A DNA stretch of 64,000 bases from Clostridium jeddahitimonense. GTDB lineage: Bacteria > Bacillota > Clostridia > Clostridiales > Clostridiaceae. The notes under the pieces are model-generated. The model was given only the letters and a program-made list of their open reading frames with translations. It had not been told where the DNA came from and made no database searches. The position numbers were made by a program, and so were the translations under genes. The number at the start of each line of letters is the position of its first letter. Position 1 is the first letter of the stretch. Positions 53,614 through 63,437 of the stretch are shown piece after piece. The stretch is from positions 113,074-177,073 of the forward strand of contig LM994670.1 in assembly GCA_000753455.2 (NCBI GenBank), given 5' to 3'.

Positions 53614-56100
53614 ATGGATGAAGGGATTAAAAAAATTAAGCTGTTATTAAAAGGGTTAAGTTGTGCAAATTGTGCTAACAAGATAGAAGTCAAAGTTAAC
53701 AATATAAAAGGTGTAAAAGAAGCCTTTGTGAACTTTGCTACTAGTACTTTAACAATTGAAGTTTTAGAAGGATATAAAAAAGAAGATTTAATAGAGGAAA
53801 TAAAAGATATAGTAAAATCCATTGAAAAAGGTGTAAGTGTTGAAAAAATAAAAGGTAGTTTAAAGCGTCCAACTAAAACAATAAGTAAATGTGAAGATGG
53901 TGCTTGTGTTATAAATGATAATAATTATGTAAATACGGAAATAATAAATAATAATAGCAAGATACTATTAAAAGGATTAACTTGTGCTAATTGTGCAAAT
54001 AAAATTGAGAATAAGATTAGAAAACTTGATAGTATAAAAAATGCTACTATAAATTTTGCAACTACAACTTTAATAGTAGAGCTAAATCAAGGTAATGAAA
54101 TAGATGAAGTGTTTAAAGAGATTAGTAAAATAGTAAAGTCTTTAGAACCAGACGTTGAAGTTGAATTGAAAAAGGAAGTTAAAAGAAGTAAGAAAAATAG
54201 AACTATTTTAAATGATAAAAATAGTACAGATGAATTAATAGTTGAGGATGAAAAGAAAACTATTGTTTCATATATAAAAGAAAATATAGCTCTATTTATA
54301 GGAATGATAGGTTTTATTATAGCTGTTATGTTAGAAGGTTATCCATTAGTAGCATTTATAATTTTTGTAGCTACCTATTTACTTATAGGTAAGAATGTGC
54401 TTATAACAGCAGCAAAGAATATATTAAGAGGTGAAGTTTTTGATGAAAACTTCTTAATGGCTATAGCTACTTTAGGAGCTTTTGCTATAGGTGAATATCC
54501 AGAAGCTGTGGCAGTTATGCTATTCTTTGAAATAGGAGAAGCATTCCAAAAGTATGCAGTTGAAAGATCAAGAAAATCTATATCTTCTTTAATGAATATA
54601 AGAGCTGATTATGCAACTATATTTGAAAATGGAAATGAGTTAAGAGTAGCGCCAGAAGATGTAGAAATTGATGAGATAATAATAATAAAACCAGGTGAAA
54701 GAGTTCCTTTAGATGGAATAGTTATTGATGGAACAAGTTTTATAGATACATCTGCATTAACAGGAGAATCAGTACCTAGAGAAATAACTGTTGATACAGA
54801 AATATTGGCTGGTGCTATAAATAATACTGGAGTGTTAAAAGTAAGGGTTACAAGAGAGTATGGAGAGTCAACTGTTGCAAGAATTTTAGAACTTGTTGAA
54901 AATGCTTCAAATAAAAAAGCTTCAGCAGAAAAATTTATAACAAAGTTTTCTAAGATTTATACACCTGTAGTTTGTTTAATAGCTTTATTGGTTGCAATAG
55001 TTCCACCATTAGTTATGAAGGATCAAACATTTTCTATATGGATATATAGAGCATTATCTTTATTAGTAGTATCATGTCCATGTGCATTAGTAGTATCAGT
55101 TCCACTTGGCATATTTGCAGGAATAGGTGGTGCATCTAAAAAAGGTGTACTAGTTAAAGGTGGAAATTATCTTGAAGCATTAAAAGATGTTGAAACAGTA
55201 GTTTTTGATAAAACTGGTACTTTAACTAAAGGTGTATTTAAGGTAACAGAAATAAATACTAATAATATTGATAAGGATGAATTACTAAAATTAGCTGCAT
55301 ACGGTGAGAGTAATTCTAATCACCCTATAGCATTATCAATAGTAAATGCATACGGAAAAGAAATAAATAAAGAAATACTAAGCAATTATGAAGAAGTTTC
55401 AGGTCATGGAATAAGAGTTAATATTGAAGGAAAAGAAGTTCTTTTAGGCAACTATAAATTAATGAATAAATTTAATATAAAGTTTAATGATGTAGATACT
55501 ATAGGTACAATAGTTCATATTGCTATTGATGGACAATATAAAGGAAATATAGTTATATCAGATGAAATAAAAGAAACATCTAAGGAAGCAATAGAAACTT
55601 TAAAGAATATTGGTATAAAAAATACTGTAATGCTTACAGGTGATAACAGAGTTGTAGCTGATAAGGTTGGAAAGATAATAGGATTAGATCAAGTTTATTC
55701 TGAATTATTACCAGCTGATAAAGTAGAGAAGGTTGAAAAGCTAATGAATAGTAAATCTTCAAAAGGTAAGCTTGTTTTCGTTGGTGATGGAATAAATGAT
55801 GCTCCAGTGCTTGCTAGAGCTGATATAGGAATAGCAATGGGTGGAATTGGATCTGATGCGGCTATAGAAGCTGCAGATGTTGTATTAATGAAGGATGATC
55901 CTAAGTCTATAGTTGATGCAATAAAAACAGCAAGAAAAACAAATAAAATTCTTTTACAAAATATAATTTTTGCACTAGCAATAAAAACTCTAGTTATGAT
56001 TTTAGTAGCTTTTGGTTTAGGAACTATGTGGGAAGCAGTATTTGCTGATGTAGGAGTTACAATATTAGCAGTAATTAACTCTATTAGATGTCTTAGATAA
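53614..56100 (+). CDS. cadA: Heavy-metal P1B-type ATPase (CadA/ZntA-like), two HMA domains
   Basis: In 828 residues, two N-terminal metal-binding domains carry GLSCANCANKIE and GLTCANCANKIE (at about 10 and 118), each with CxxC. The core has CPC in VVSCPCALVVSVPLG, phosphorylation Asp in VFDKTGTLTKG, the HP motif SNSNHPIALS and GDGINDAPVLARADIG. The CPC type with these helices fits Zn/Cd/Pb export. It has a strong AAGGAGGGG site. A short extra CEDGAC segment lies between the HMA domains. Confidence 0.95.
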   Translation: MDEGIKKIKLLLKGLSCANCANKIEVKVNNIKGVKEAFVNFATSTLTIEVLEGYKKEDLIEEIKDIVKSIEKGVSVEKIKGSLKRPTKTISKCEDGACVINDNNYVNTEIINNNSKILLKGLTCANCANKIENKIRKLDSIKNATINFATTTLIVELNQGNEIDEVFKEISKIVKSLEPDVEVELKKEVKRSKKNRTILNDKNSTDELIVEDEKKTIVSYIKENIALFIGMIGFIIAVMLEGYPLVAFIIFVATYLLIGKNVLITAAKNILRGEVFDENFLMAIATLGAFAIGEYPEAVAVMLFFEIGEAFQKYAVERSRKSISSLMNIRADYATIFENGNELRVAPEDVEIDEIIIIKPGERVPLDGIVIDGTSFIDTSALTGESVPREITVDTEILAGAINNTGVLKVRVTREYGESTVARILELVENASNKKASAEKFITKFSKIYTPVVCLIALLVAIVPPLVMKDQTFSIWIYRALSLLVVSCPCALVVSVPLGIFAGIGGASKKGVLVKGGNYLEALKDVETVVFDKTGTLTKGVFKVTEINTNNIDKDELLKLAAYGESNSNHPIALSIVNAYGKEINKEILSNYEEVSGHGIRVNIEGKEVLLGNYKLMNKFNIKFNDVDTIGTIVHIAIDGQYKGNIVISDEIKETSKEAIETLKNIGIKNTVMLTGDNRVVADKVGKIIGLDQVYSELLPADKVEKVEKLMNSKSSKGKLVFVGDGINDAPVLARADIGIAMGGIGSDAAIEAADVVLMKDDPKSIVDAIKTARKTNKILLQNIIFALAIKTLVMILVAFGLGTMWEAVFADVGVTILAVINSIRCLR

Positions 56101-56103
56101 AAG

Positions 56104-56132
56104 TTGACAAAGAATTTTACTTTAATTATAAT
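56104..56132 (+). promoter_or_regulatory. Promoter of the riboswitch/mntP transcript
   Basis: TTGACA (56104-56109), a 17-base spacer and TATAAT (56127-56132), immediately after the cadA stop. Confidence 0.85.
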
Positions 56133-56152
56133 TTAAAAGTCGAGAATATTTA

Positions 56153-56291
56153 GGCATAAGGGAGTAGCATGCAAGATCACCGCATCTTGTAGCAAAGTCA
56201 ACATATTGATGTTAACACATCTGGCTTTGCTTTAAATTGTGAGACTTATGTATAACGGATCTGCTACGTTATACATAAGTCTCTATTTTTT
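56153..56291 (+). ncRNA. yybP-ykoY manganese riboswitch with terminator
   Basis: P1 pairs CATAAG with CTTATG (56245-56250) around GGGAGTAGC and a long stem arm (AGCAAAGTC / GGCTTTGCT). The terminator shares the P1 3' strand: GACTTATGTATAACG / CGTTATACATAAGTC and T7 (56243-56291). This is the expected mutually exclusive design. The L3 side is less conserved than in the copy at 45583. Confidence 0.88.
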
Positions 56292-56408
56292 TAGGAAAAA
56301 TAAAATGATATTATTTACTAAAATAAATAAAAATTTGAATGAAAAATGCTATAGAGGTAATAAAGTAATTAAATATTTTATATATAAATTTAAAGTGTGG
56401 AGGAGATT

Positions 56409-56975
56409 ATGGATTTATTAAGTTTGATTTTTTTAGCAGTAGGATTAGCTATGGACGCTTTTGCAGTTTCTGTAGCACTAGGGTTAAAGATCCCAGTAAG
56501 AGATAAGTGGAAAATAGCATTAAAAGCTGGATTGTTCTTTGGGATAGCACAAGGAATTATGCCTCTAATTGGATGGATATTAGGAAATGGATTTAGTAGT
56601 TATATTGAAAAGTTTGATCACTGGATAGCATTCATACTGTTAGCTATAATTGGTGGAAAAATGATTCATGAAGCTATTCACCCTGATGAAGATAGCGATG
56701 ATGAAGTAGATACAGGAATGAAAAGAATGTTTATATTAGCGATTGCTACAAGTATAGATGCTTTAGCTGTTGGAGTTAGTTTTGCATTCTTAAATGTAAA
56801 TATCATAAGTGCTGTACTGATTATAGGGATAATAACACTTGTAACTTCTGCTATAGGTGTTATAATAGGAAAGATATTTGGAGACTTATTCTCTGGGAAG
56901 GCTGAAATAATAGGTGGAGTTATATTAATCTTAATAGGATTAAAAATTTTGCTAGAACACCTTGGAATATTTTAA
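56409..56975 (+). CDS. mntP: Manganese efflux pump MntP
   Basis: ATG 56409 behind GGAGGAG gives 188 residues. There are six membrane helices with the duplicated motif: LAMDAFAVSVALG at the N-terminus and ATSIDALAVGVSFAF in the second half. Both Asp residues are needed in the family. It exports Mn2+. The upstream manganese riboswitch supports this assignment independently of homology. Confidence 0.95.
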   Translation: MDLLSLIFLAVGLAMDAFAVSVALGLKIPVRDKWKIALKAGLFFGIAQGIMPLIGWILGNGFSSYIEKFDHWIAFILLAIIGGKMIHEAIHPDEDSDDEVDTGMKRMFILAIATSIDALAVGVSFAFLNVNIISAVLIIGIITLVTSAIGVIIGKIFGDLFSGKAEIIGGVILILIGLKILLEHLGIF

Positions 56976-57159
56976 AAAATAATATACACTATTACTTGTT
57001 TGATATACAATTTAGAAAAAATATTTACAAAAATAAGTCATCTATATTTATTGAGAGATATAGAATACATATAAAAAGTATGTTATTATATTATCAATGT
57101 ATAAAAGTAGAGAAAGTGGACTTAATTAAATATAAGATACTTTAAGGAGAATTTAGATT

Positions 57160-57810
57160 ATGGAAAGAAAAAAACATGTTTCTATGGCTGTAATTAAAAG
57201 ATTGCCTAAATACCATAGATATCTACAAGAGTTAATGGCAAATGATGTAGATAGAATTTCTTCAAAAGAACTTGGAGAAAAAATAGGTTTTACAGCTTCA
57301 CAAATAAGACAAGATTTAAATAACTTTGGAGATTTCGGGCAACAAGGTTATGGGTACAATGTAAAAGATCTTTATAACCAAATAGGATTAATATTGGGAC
57401 TAGATACAGAGTACAAAGCCTTGATAGTTGGGGCTGGTAATATAGGTCAGGCAATTGCCAACTATAGATTCTCTAAAGCTGGATTAAATATTAATGCAAT
57501 TTTTGATGCTAATCCAAAATTACTAGGGATGAAAATTAGAGATATCGAAATAAAAGATATTGATGAATTAGAAAGATATGCAGAAGAAAATCCAACAGAT
57601 GTAGGAATTATCTGTGTACCAAGAATAAATGCTCAAAAGGTATGTGATATTTTAGTTAAATGTGGAATAAAGGGAATATGGAACTTTGCTCCTGTAGACT
57701 TAAAAGTGCCAAGTGATGTAATAGTAGAAAATGTACATCTATCTGAAAGTTTATTAACTTTAATATATTTAATGCATAGTGAGGCAGAATCACATCTAGA
57801 AGAAGAGTAA
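57160..57810 (+). CDS. rex: Redox-sensing transcriptional repressor Rex
   Basis: The 216 residues have an N-terminal winged HTH (AVIKRLPKYHRYLQEL, ISSKELGEKIGFTASQIRQDLNNFGDFG), then a Rossmann domain with GAGNIGQAIANY and a C-terminal swapped helix. It senses NADH/NAD+ and represses fermentation genes. A good Rex operator occurs before the crotonase gene at 63438. It is followed by its own terminator. The AAGGAG site precedes ATG. Confidence 0.96.
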   Translation: MERKKHVSMAVIKRLPKYHRYLQELMANDVDRISSKELGEKIGFTASQIRQDLNNFGDFGQQGYGYNVKDLYNQIGLILGLDTEYKALIVGAGNIGQAIANYRFSKAGLNINAIFDANPKLLGMKIRDIEIKDIDELERYAEENPTDVGIICVPRINAQKVCDILVKCGIKGIWNFAPVDLKVPSDVIVENVHLSESLLTLIYLMHSEAESHLEEE

Positions 57811-57890
57811 TAATAGAAATGTTCAACATATAAAAATCAATTTTTTATAATTATAAATTAATAGTTTTATTTAGTAGATAAACTACAAAT

Positions 57891-57932
57891 ATGTCTTTAG
57901 TGTATTTTTAATATGCTAAAGACATATTTTTT
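57891..57932 (+). terminator. Terminator after rex
   Basis: ATGTCTTTAG / CTAAAGACAT with a 15-base loop and T7. Confidence 0.88.
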
Positions 57933-58025
57933 TGATAAAAACTAACTTGGTTTGAGAAAAGATATATGATAACATATAAACATATGGTTATAAATGTAAA
58001 AAAAGTAATATCATGGGGTGATGAT

Positions 58026-59384
58026 GTGAAAAATATATTGAATCTTGATTCTATAGAAATTCTAGACATAATAAGTAAAAGAGTTGTTATAGTTGATAGC
58101 GAATATATAATTGTTTATATGTCTTCAGCTTACTGCGAATTTCTGAATGTATTTCAAGATGAAGTAATAGGAAAAAAGGTAATGGATGTTGTTGAGAATA
58201 CGAGGTTAGATAAGGTTATAGAATCTAGAGTTCCGGAATATGCACAACTTCAAAATATTAAAGGGAAAAATATGATAGCTACAAGAATACCAATAATTAA
58301 GGATGGAAATGTAATAGGTGCATTAGGATATGTGAATTACAAAGATACTAGTGAATTTAAAGCTTTATATAATAAGATATCAAGTATGGAAAAACAATTA
58401 AATTGTTATAAAAGTAGTTTGAAAAATGATACAGCTTATAAATATTCATTTGAATCTATAATTGGAGATAGCACAGCAATTTTAAAAACTAAAGAATTAG
58501 CGGCAAAAGCAGCTACTACTAATTCAACTGTACTATTATTAGGGGAAAGTGGAACTGGTAAGGAAATTTTCGCTCATGCAATTCATTCATTGAGTAATAG
58601 AAGTAGTAAACCATTTATTAGAGTTAATTGTTCTGCAATTCCAAGAGAATTATTAGAGTCTGAGTTATTTGGGTATGAAAAAGGAGCATTTACAGGAGCT
58701 AATAAAGATGGAAAAATAGGAAAATTTGAGTTAGCTAATAATGGAACTATATTTTTAGATGAAATAGGAGATATGCCATTATTTATGCAAGCTAAGATTT
58801 TACGAGTTATTCAAGAGAAGGAAGTTGAAAGAATAGGTTCTAATATACCTAAAAAGTTAAATATTAGAATAATTGCAGGAACACATAGAGATTTAGAGGC
58901 AATGGTAGAAGAGAAGAGTTTTAGGCACGATTTATTTTATAGATTAAATGTAATAAGAATAACGATTCCTCCATTAAGAGAGCGGGAGGGGGATGTTGAA
59001 ATTTTATCTAAGTATTTTGCTGATACATTATCAACAAAACTAGATAGATGTAGCAGTGATATTTCAATAGATGTCTTAAGGGTACTAACTAGATATAATT
59101 GGCCAGGTAATGTAAGACAGTTACAGAATACAATAGAAAGATGCTTGAATTTAGTAGATGACGGGGAAGTAATAACTTTAGAGCATATACCGAGGGAAAT
59201 AAAGAATTATTCCCTATTAGATGATATAAACTCATTAGATGAAGAAAAAGATAATATTGAAAGAAGTACAATATATAAAGCTTTATTAGTATACAATAAT
59301 AATAAAAGTCTAGTAGCTCGTAAATTAGGAATAAGTAGAGTTACACTATATGAAAAAATAAAGAAATATAATATAAAGATATAA
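58026..59384 (+). CDS. Sigma-54-dependent transcriptional activator with PAS domain
   Basis: GTG 58026 follows GGGGTGA (452 residues); upstream starts lack sites. A PAS sensor is at about 15-110 ([44 protein letters not shown]). The AAA+ domain at about 145-375 has Walker A GESGTGKE, sigma-54 contact loop GAFTGA, Walker [12 protein letters not shown] and [11 protein letters not shown]. The C-terminal Fis-type HTH is [21 protein letters not shown]. It very probably activates the -24/-12 promoter directly downstream. The ligand, perhaps a short-chain acid or its CoA ester, is unknown. Confidence 0.94.
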   Translation: MKNILNLDSIEILDIISKRVVIVDSEYIIVYMSSAYCEFLNVFQDEVIGKKVMDVVENTRLDKVIESRVPEYAQLQNIKGKNMIATRIPIIKDGNVIGALGYVNYKDTSEFKALYNKISSMEKQLNCYKSSLKNDTAYKYSFESIIGDSTAILKTKELAAKAATTNSTVLLLGESGTGKEIFAHAIHSLSNRSSKPFIRVNCSAIPRELLESELFGYEKGAFTGANKDGKIGKFELANNGTIFLDEIGDMPLFMQAKILRVIQEKEVERIGSNIPKKLNIRIIAGTHRDLEAMVEEKSFRHDLFYRLNVIRITIPPLREREGDVEILSKYFADTLSTKLDRCSSDISIDVLRVLTRYNWPGNVRQLQNTIERCLNLVDDGEVITLEHIPREIKNYSLLDDINSLDEEKDNIERSTIYKALLVYNNNKSLVARKLGISRVTLYEKIKKYNIKI

Positions 59385-59397
59385 AAAGAATTTAGTG

Positions 59398-59430
59398 CAT
59401 GTAAACATGGTATTGTTTACATGTTTTTTT
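59398..59430 (+). terminator. Terminator of the activator gene, overlapping a possible enhancer site
   Basis: CATGTAAAC / GTTTACATG with an 8-base loop and T7. The loop and arm contain GGTATTGTTTACA, the reverse complement of a word at 59566-59578. Confidence 0.85.
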
Positions 59431-59564
59431 ATAATTATTTAAGATTAAATTTTTATAATATATGAGATAAATAATTACTATGTTAGAAAATGTTTACAGA
59501 AGAGCTTATACCTAATAGAAAGTGTTAGGTTATCTTTACAGACATAAATTTTGTAGGTATTAAG

Positions 59565-59584
59565 GTGTAAACAATACCTTACAC
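59565..59584. promoter_or_regulatory. Candidate upstream activator site
   Basis: GTGTAAACAATACCTTACAC is a palindrome with 6-bp perfect arms. Its core TGTAAACAATACC also occurs inverted at 59409-59421. It lies about 80 bases upstream of the -24/-12 promoter, the right zone for an enhancer-binding activator. Confidence 0.6.
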
Positions 59585-59654
59585 AGTTAAAAATTATGTT
59601 AAATAATAGATAAGCGTTAAGATAGGTTTATTGTGAGTTTTAGGTGTTAATAAT

Positions 59655-59670
59655 TGGCATAAGACTTGCT
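59655..59670 (+). promoter_or_regulatory. Sigma-54 (-24/-12) promoter
   Basis: TGGCATAAGACTTGCT matches TGGCAC-N5-TTGCW with a single mismatch. It lies 50 bases before the CoA-transferase start and downstream of the activator gene. Confidence 0.88.
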
Positions 59671-59719
59671 ATAAAAAGTTATGAGGACATTATTTTTTTA
59701 TTAAGTGGAGGGGTGTAGT

Positions 59720-61318
59720 ATGGCAAAATTTATATCTGCGTCTGATAGCGTAAAACTTATTAAGAACGGATCAACTGTTGCTGTAGGAGGATTTATAGGG
59801 GCTGGTCATCCAGAGGAGATATCTACTTATATTGAGAAGAGTTATTTAGAGAATAAATTACCTAGAGATCTAACTTTAGTATATGCAGCAGGTCAAGGTG
59901 ACTCTAAAGATAGAGGACTGAATCACTTTGGACAAGAAGGACTGATAAAGCGCGTAATAGGAGGACATTGGGGATTAGTACCAAAGATACAAAAGTTAGC
60001 GCTAGAAAATAAAATAGAAGCTTACAATTTGCCGCAAGGAGTAATAAGTCATCTTTATAGAGATATTGCAGCAAATAAACCAGGAACAATAACTAAAGTA
60101 GGGTTAAAAACTTTTATTGATCCACGGATAGAGGGTGGAAAATTAAATGAAGTTACTAAAGATGAAATAGTGTCATTAGTAAATATATTAGATCAAGAAT
60201 ATCTACTTTATGAGGCATTTCCTATAGATGTTGTTTTATTGAGAGGAACTTATTCAGATAAAAATGGAAATATATCATTTGAAAAAGAGGTAGCACCTTT
60301 AGATGCAGTAGCTATGGCACAAGCAGCTAGAAATTCAGGGGGAATAGTTATTGTACAAGTTGAGGGTATTGTTAATAATGAAAGCTTATCTGTTAGAAAT
60401 GTTAAGCTTCCTGGAATATTAGTAGACTATGTAGTTGTAGTTAAGGATAAGAAAAATCATATGCAAACATTTACTGAAGATTATAATCCAAGTTTTTCAG
60501 GAAGTGCTAGAGTTTCATTAAGTTCATTAGAGCCTATGAAACTAAATGAAAGAAAAATAATATCTAGAAGAGCTGCATTAGAATTAAAACCGAATTGTAT
60601 AACTAATTTAGGAATTGGAGTGCCAGAAGGAATAGCATCAGTTGGAAATGAAGAGAATATTGGAGAATATATGAAGTTAACAATAGAATCAGGACCAGTT
60701 GGAGGAGTACCAGCAGCAGGATTAAATTTTGGAGCGTCATCAAATCCAGATTCTATTTTGGAACAAAATGTTATGTTTGATTTCTATGATGGTGGAGGAT
60801 TAGATATTGCATTTTTAGGGTTAGCTCAATGCGATAAGAGAGGAAATATTAATGTAAGTAAATTTGGACCTAAGATTGCAGGATGTGGTGGATTTATAAA
60901 TATAACTCAAAATGCTAAAAAGGTTGTATATTGTGGAACATTTACAGCTGGTGGTTTAAAGGTAGAAGTTAGTGATAATAAGCTTAATATTATAAATGAG
61001 GGTAGAAGTAAGAAGTTTATAGACGCTGTTGAGCAAATAACTTTTAGTGGAGAGTATGCAAATCAAATAGGACAAGTTGTCTTATACGTAACTGAAAGAG
61101 CTGTTTTTGAATTAACTTATAATGGAGTCAAGTTGATAGAAATAGCTCCAGGAATAGATATTAAAAAGGATATTTTAGATTTAATGGATTTTGAGCCTAT
61201 TATTGATGAATCATTAAAAGTTATGGATTCAAGGATATTTGGGGAGTCATTAATGGGAATAGCTGATATGTTAAAGGAAAAAGAAGAAATAGAAGAGATA
61301 GAAGAAGTAATAGCTTAA
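59720..61318 (+). CDS. Acyl-CoA:acetate/propionate CoA-transferase (fused family I, Pct/YdiF-like)
   Basis: ATG 59720 after GGAGGGG gives 532 residues. Alpha and beta parts are fused. The N-terminal oxyanion region has VAVGGFIGAGHPEE. The active-site Glu is in TIESGPVGGVPAAGLNFGAS, followed by FDYDGGGLD-like FYDGGGLDIAFLGLAQ, FGPKIAGCGGFINITQ and IAPGIDIKKDILD. The match to Clostridium propionicum propionate CoA-transferase runs the full length by pattern. It moves CoA from acetyl-CoA to short-chain acids, including hydroxy acids. It is the first gene of a sigma-54 operon. Confidence 0.93.
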   Translation: MAKFISASDSVKLIKNGSTVAVGGFIGAGHPEEISTYIEKSYLENKLPRDLTLVYAAGQGDSKDRGLNHFGQEGLIKRVIGGHWGLVPKIQKLALENKIEAYNLPQGVISHLYRDIAANKPGTITKVGLKTFIDPRIEGGKLNEVTKDEIVSLVNILDQEYLLYEAFPIDVVLLRGTYSDKNGNISFEKEVAPLDAVAMAQAARNSGGIVIVQVEGIVNNESLSVRNVKLPGILVDYVVVVKDKKNHMQTFTEDYNPSFSGSARVSLSSLEPMKLNERKIISRRAALELKPNCITNLGIGVPEGIASVGNEENIGEYMKLTIESGPVGGVPAAGLNFGASSNPDSILEQNVMFDFYDGGGLDIAFLGLAQCDKRGNINVSKFGPKIAGCGGFINITQNAKKVVYCGTFTAGGLKVEVSDNKLNIINEGRSKKFIDAVEQITFSGEYANQIGQVVLYVTERAVFELTYNGVKLIEIAPGIDIKKDILDLMDFEPIIDESLKVMDSRIFGESLMGIADMLKEKEEIEEIEEVIA

Positions 61319-61334
61319 TTAAGGAGGGAAAGTC

Positions 61335-62732
61335 ATGTTTGGAGTTTTAGGAATTATTATATCTCTAGGCCTTTTAATGTACCTTGCATACAAAGGTATA
61401 AGCGTTATTATACTTACACCGTTATTGGCTTTATTAGCAGTTGTATTAGGAGGAAGTATAAATTTACTTCCTGTCTATACGGGGACATATATGTCAAGCT
61501 TAGCTAATTATGTTGCAACTTATTTTCCAATATTCTTATTAGGAGCTATATTTGGTAAAGTTATGGATAGCTCAGGAGCAGCTCAAACTATAGCTAATGC
61601 AATAGCAAAGAAGCTTGGAAAAGAAAAAGCTATTATAGCAGTTGTTTTATCCTGTGCAATTTTAACTTATGGTGGGGTTTCATTGTTTGTTGTAGCATTT
61701 GCTGTTTATCCAATAGCATTATCATTATTTAGAGAAGCAGGTGTACCAAAAAGATTAATACCTGGATCTATTGCATTAGGAGCATTTACATTTACAATGA
61801 CTGCATTACCTGGTACTCCTCAAGTTCAAAATGCTATACCAATGCCTTTCTTTGGCACAGACGTTTGGGCAGCTCCAATATTAGGAATTGTAGCTTCTCT
61901 TATCATGGGAGTTGGTGGATGTGCATGGTTAATGTATAGGGCTAAGAAAGCGATAGCAGCTAATGAACCATTTACAGATTCTGATGATAAAGTAGCTATG
62001 AAAGATGCTGTATCTGTGCAAGATATTAAAGTAAGTGCAGGTGCATTTGCTATAGCTATAACTCCAATAATTTTAGTATTAGTAGTAAATTTATTATTAT
62101 CAAAATTTGTATTTGTTGAATCATTTATGGATTGGAGTTTTTTAAAAGATTTTAACACTACAATAGGGAGTATAGGTGGAACTTGGTCATTAATAGTATC
62201 ATTATTAATTGCAATATTAACATGCTTATTAGCTAACTATAAGAAATTTGATCATCCAATAAAAGTATTAAATGAAGGTGCAAATGGATCATTATTAGCG
62301 ATATTAAATACGGCTGCAGCAGTTGGATATGGTAACGTTATTAAGTCATTAGCAGCTTTTGGGGTAGTGAAAGATGGGTTGTTAGGAATATCAGATAATC
62401 CATTAATAGCTGAGGGGATTTCAGTAACTGCTCTTGCAGGAGTAACAGGTTCTGCATCAGGAGGTATGAGTATAGCATTGGAAGCATTAGGAGATAACTT
62501 AATTCAATTAGCTAATCAATCAGGTATAGACCCACAAGTATTGCATAGAATTGCAACAGTAGCCTGTGGAGGATTAGATACTTTACCGCATAATGGAGCT
62601 GTAATTACATTGCTAGCTGTATGTGGATTAACACATAAAAAATCATATTTTGACATAATGATGGTAACAGCTATAATACCTGTAATAGCCTTAATAGCAA
62701 CTATAATATTAGGATCAATGGGAATAGTTTAA
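61335..62732 (+). CDS. GntP family permease
   Basis: This 465-residue transporter has about 12-13 membrane segments. Family features include FPIFLLGAIFGKVMDSSGAAQTIA, ALGAFTFTMTALPGTPQVQNAIP and VACGGLDTLPHNGAVITLLAVCGLTHKKSY. GntP members carry gluconate or, in operons with CoA-transferases, 3-hydroxybutyrate and related acids (known context). It starts 16 bases after the CoA-transferase gene with AAGGAGGG. Substrate assignment as a short-chain hydroxyacid is inferred from its neighbours. Confidence 0.92.
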   Translation: MFGVLGIIISLGLLMYLAYKGISVIILTPLLALLAVVLGGSINLLPVYTGTYMSSLANYVATYFPIFLLGAIFGKVMDSSGAAQTIANAIAKKLGKEKAIIAVVLSCAILTYGGVSLFVVAFAVYPIALSLFREAGVPKRLIPGSIALGAFTFTMTALPGTPQVQNAIPMPFFGTDVWAAPILGIVASLIMGVGGCAWLMYRAKKAIAANEPFTDSDDKVAMKDAVSVQDIKVSAGAFAIAITPIILVLVVNLLLSKFVFVESFMDWSFLKDFNTTIGSIGGTWSLIVSLLIAILTCLLANYKKFDHPIKVLNEGANGSLLAILNTAAAVGYGNVIKSLAAFGVVKDGLLGISDNPLIAEGISVTALAGVTGSASGGMSIALEALGDNLIQLANQSGIDPQVLHRIATVACGGLDTLPHNGAVITLLAVCGLTHKKSYFDIMMVTAIIPVIALIATIILGSMGIV

Positions 62733-62794
62733 TGATTAGATTATTAAAATAATATACTTTAGAAATTTTATGTATGGTATAAGGAGGTATTTAG

Positions 62795-63211
62795 GTGAAA
62801 GGTAAGACTATAAATGAAATAAATTTAGGCGATATATCTAGCTATAGTAGAACAGTAAGTGAAGCTGATGTTGTATTATTTGGTGGGGTAAGTGGTGACT
62901 TAAATCCTGCACATTTCAATGAAGAGTATTGTAAAGAGACAATTTTTAAAGGAAGAATTGCACATGGAATGTTGTCTGCAAGTTATATATCAACTGTATT
63001 AGGTATGAAATTACCAGGACCTGGAACGATTTATTTGTCCCAAGAACTTAAATTTACTGCACCAGTTAAATTTGGAGACACAATAACTGCAACGGTAGAA
63101 GTTATAGAAAAATTAGAGGATAGAAATAGAATAGTGTTAGAAACTATTTGTACAAATCAAAATGGACAAGTAGTTGTAAAAGGAAAGGCTACTGTAATGC
63201 CACCTAAATAA
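62795..63211 (+). CDS. MaoC-family (R)-specific enoyl-CoA hydratase (PhaJ-like)
   Basis: This 138-residue single hot-dog enzyme has a GTG start behind AAGGAGG. The catalytic motif is SGDLNPAHFNEEYC (Asp and His of the SGDxNPxH signature), then GRIAHGMLSASYIS and the C-terminal GQVVVKGKATVMPP. Members interconvert (R)-3-hydroxyacyl-CoA and trans-2-enoyl-CoA. Its place after a CoA-transferase and permease suggests dehydration of imported (R)-3-hydroxyacid as CoA ester to crotonyl-type CoA. No PHA synthase is visible. Confidence 0.92.
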   Translation: MKGKTINEINLGDISSYSRTVSEADVVLFGGVSGDLNPAHFNEEYCKETIFKGRIAHGMLSASYISTVLGMKLPGPGTIYLSQELKFTAPVKFGDTITATVEVIEKLEDRNRIVLETICTNQNGQVVVKGKATVMPPK

Positions 63212-63224
63212 ATATAAGGAAATG

Positions 63225-63253
63225 TAGAGGAGCTATAAATAAACTCCTCTATA
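63225..63253 (+). other. Hairpin after the MaoC gene
   Basis: TAGAGGAG / CTCCTCTA with an 11-base loop. A-rich DNA rather than a T tract follows, so it is a poor terminator; partial read-through or a processing site is possible. Confidence 0.5.
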
Positions 63254-63338
63254 AATAAAAAAATGTGGTATTTAATAGGATGAAAGCTATTATCATAAGC
63301 AAACATATGTAAAATATTAACTAAAATGTAAAAAGTTA

Positions 63339-63367
63339 TTGAAAAACTCTTTTCAAAGTAATATAAT
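63339..63367 (+). promoter_or_regulatory. Promoter of crt
   Basis: TTGAAA (63339-63344), a 17-base spacer and TATAAT (63362-63367), about 150 bases before crt; the Rex operator lies just downstream of it. Confidence 0.7.
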
Positions 63368-63437
63368 AATCACATAAGTTAAATTATTCCAAATGCTATA
63401 CTGAAGACGACAAAAAAGTATATTTTTTTAACAAATA

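Noticed and set aside
56239..56421. 60-residue plus-strand frame before mntP
   Set aside because: It begins inside the riboswitch terminator and has no ribosome site; the RNA element explains the sequence.
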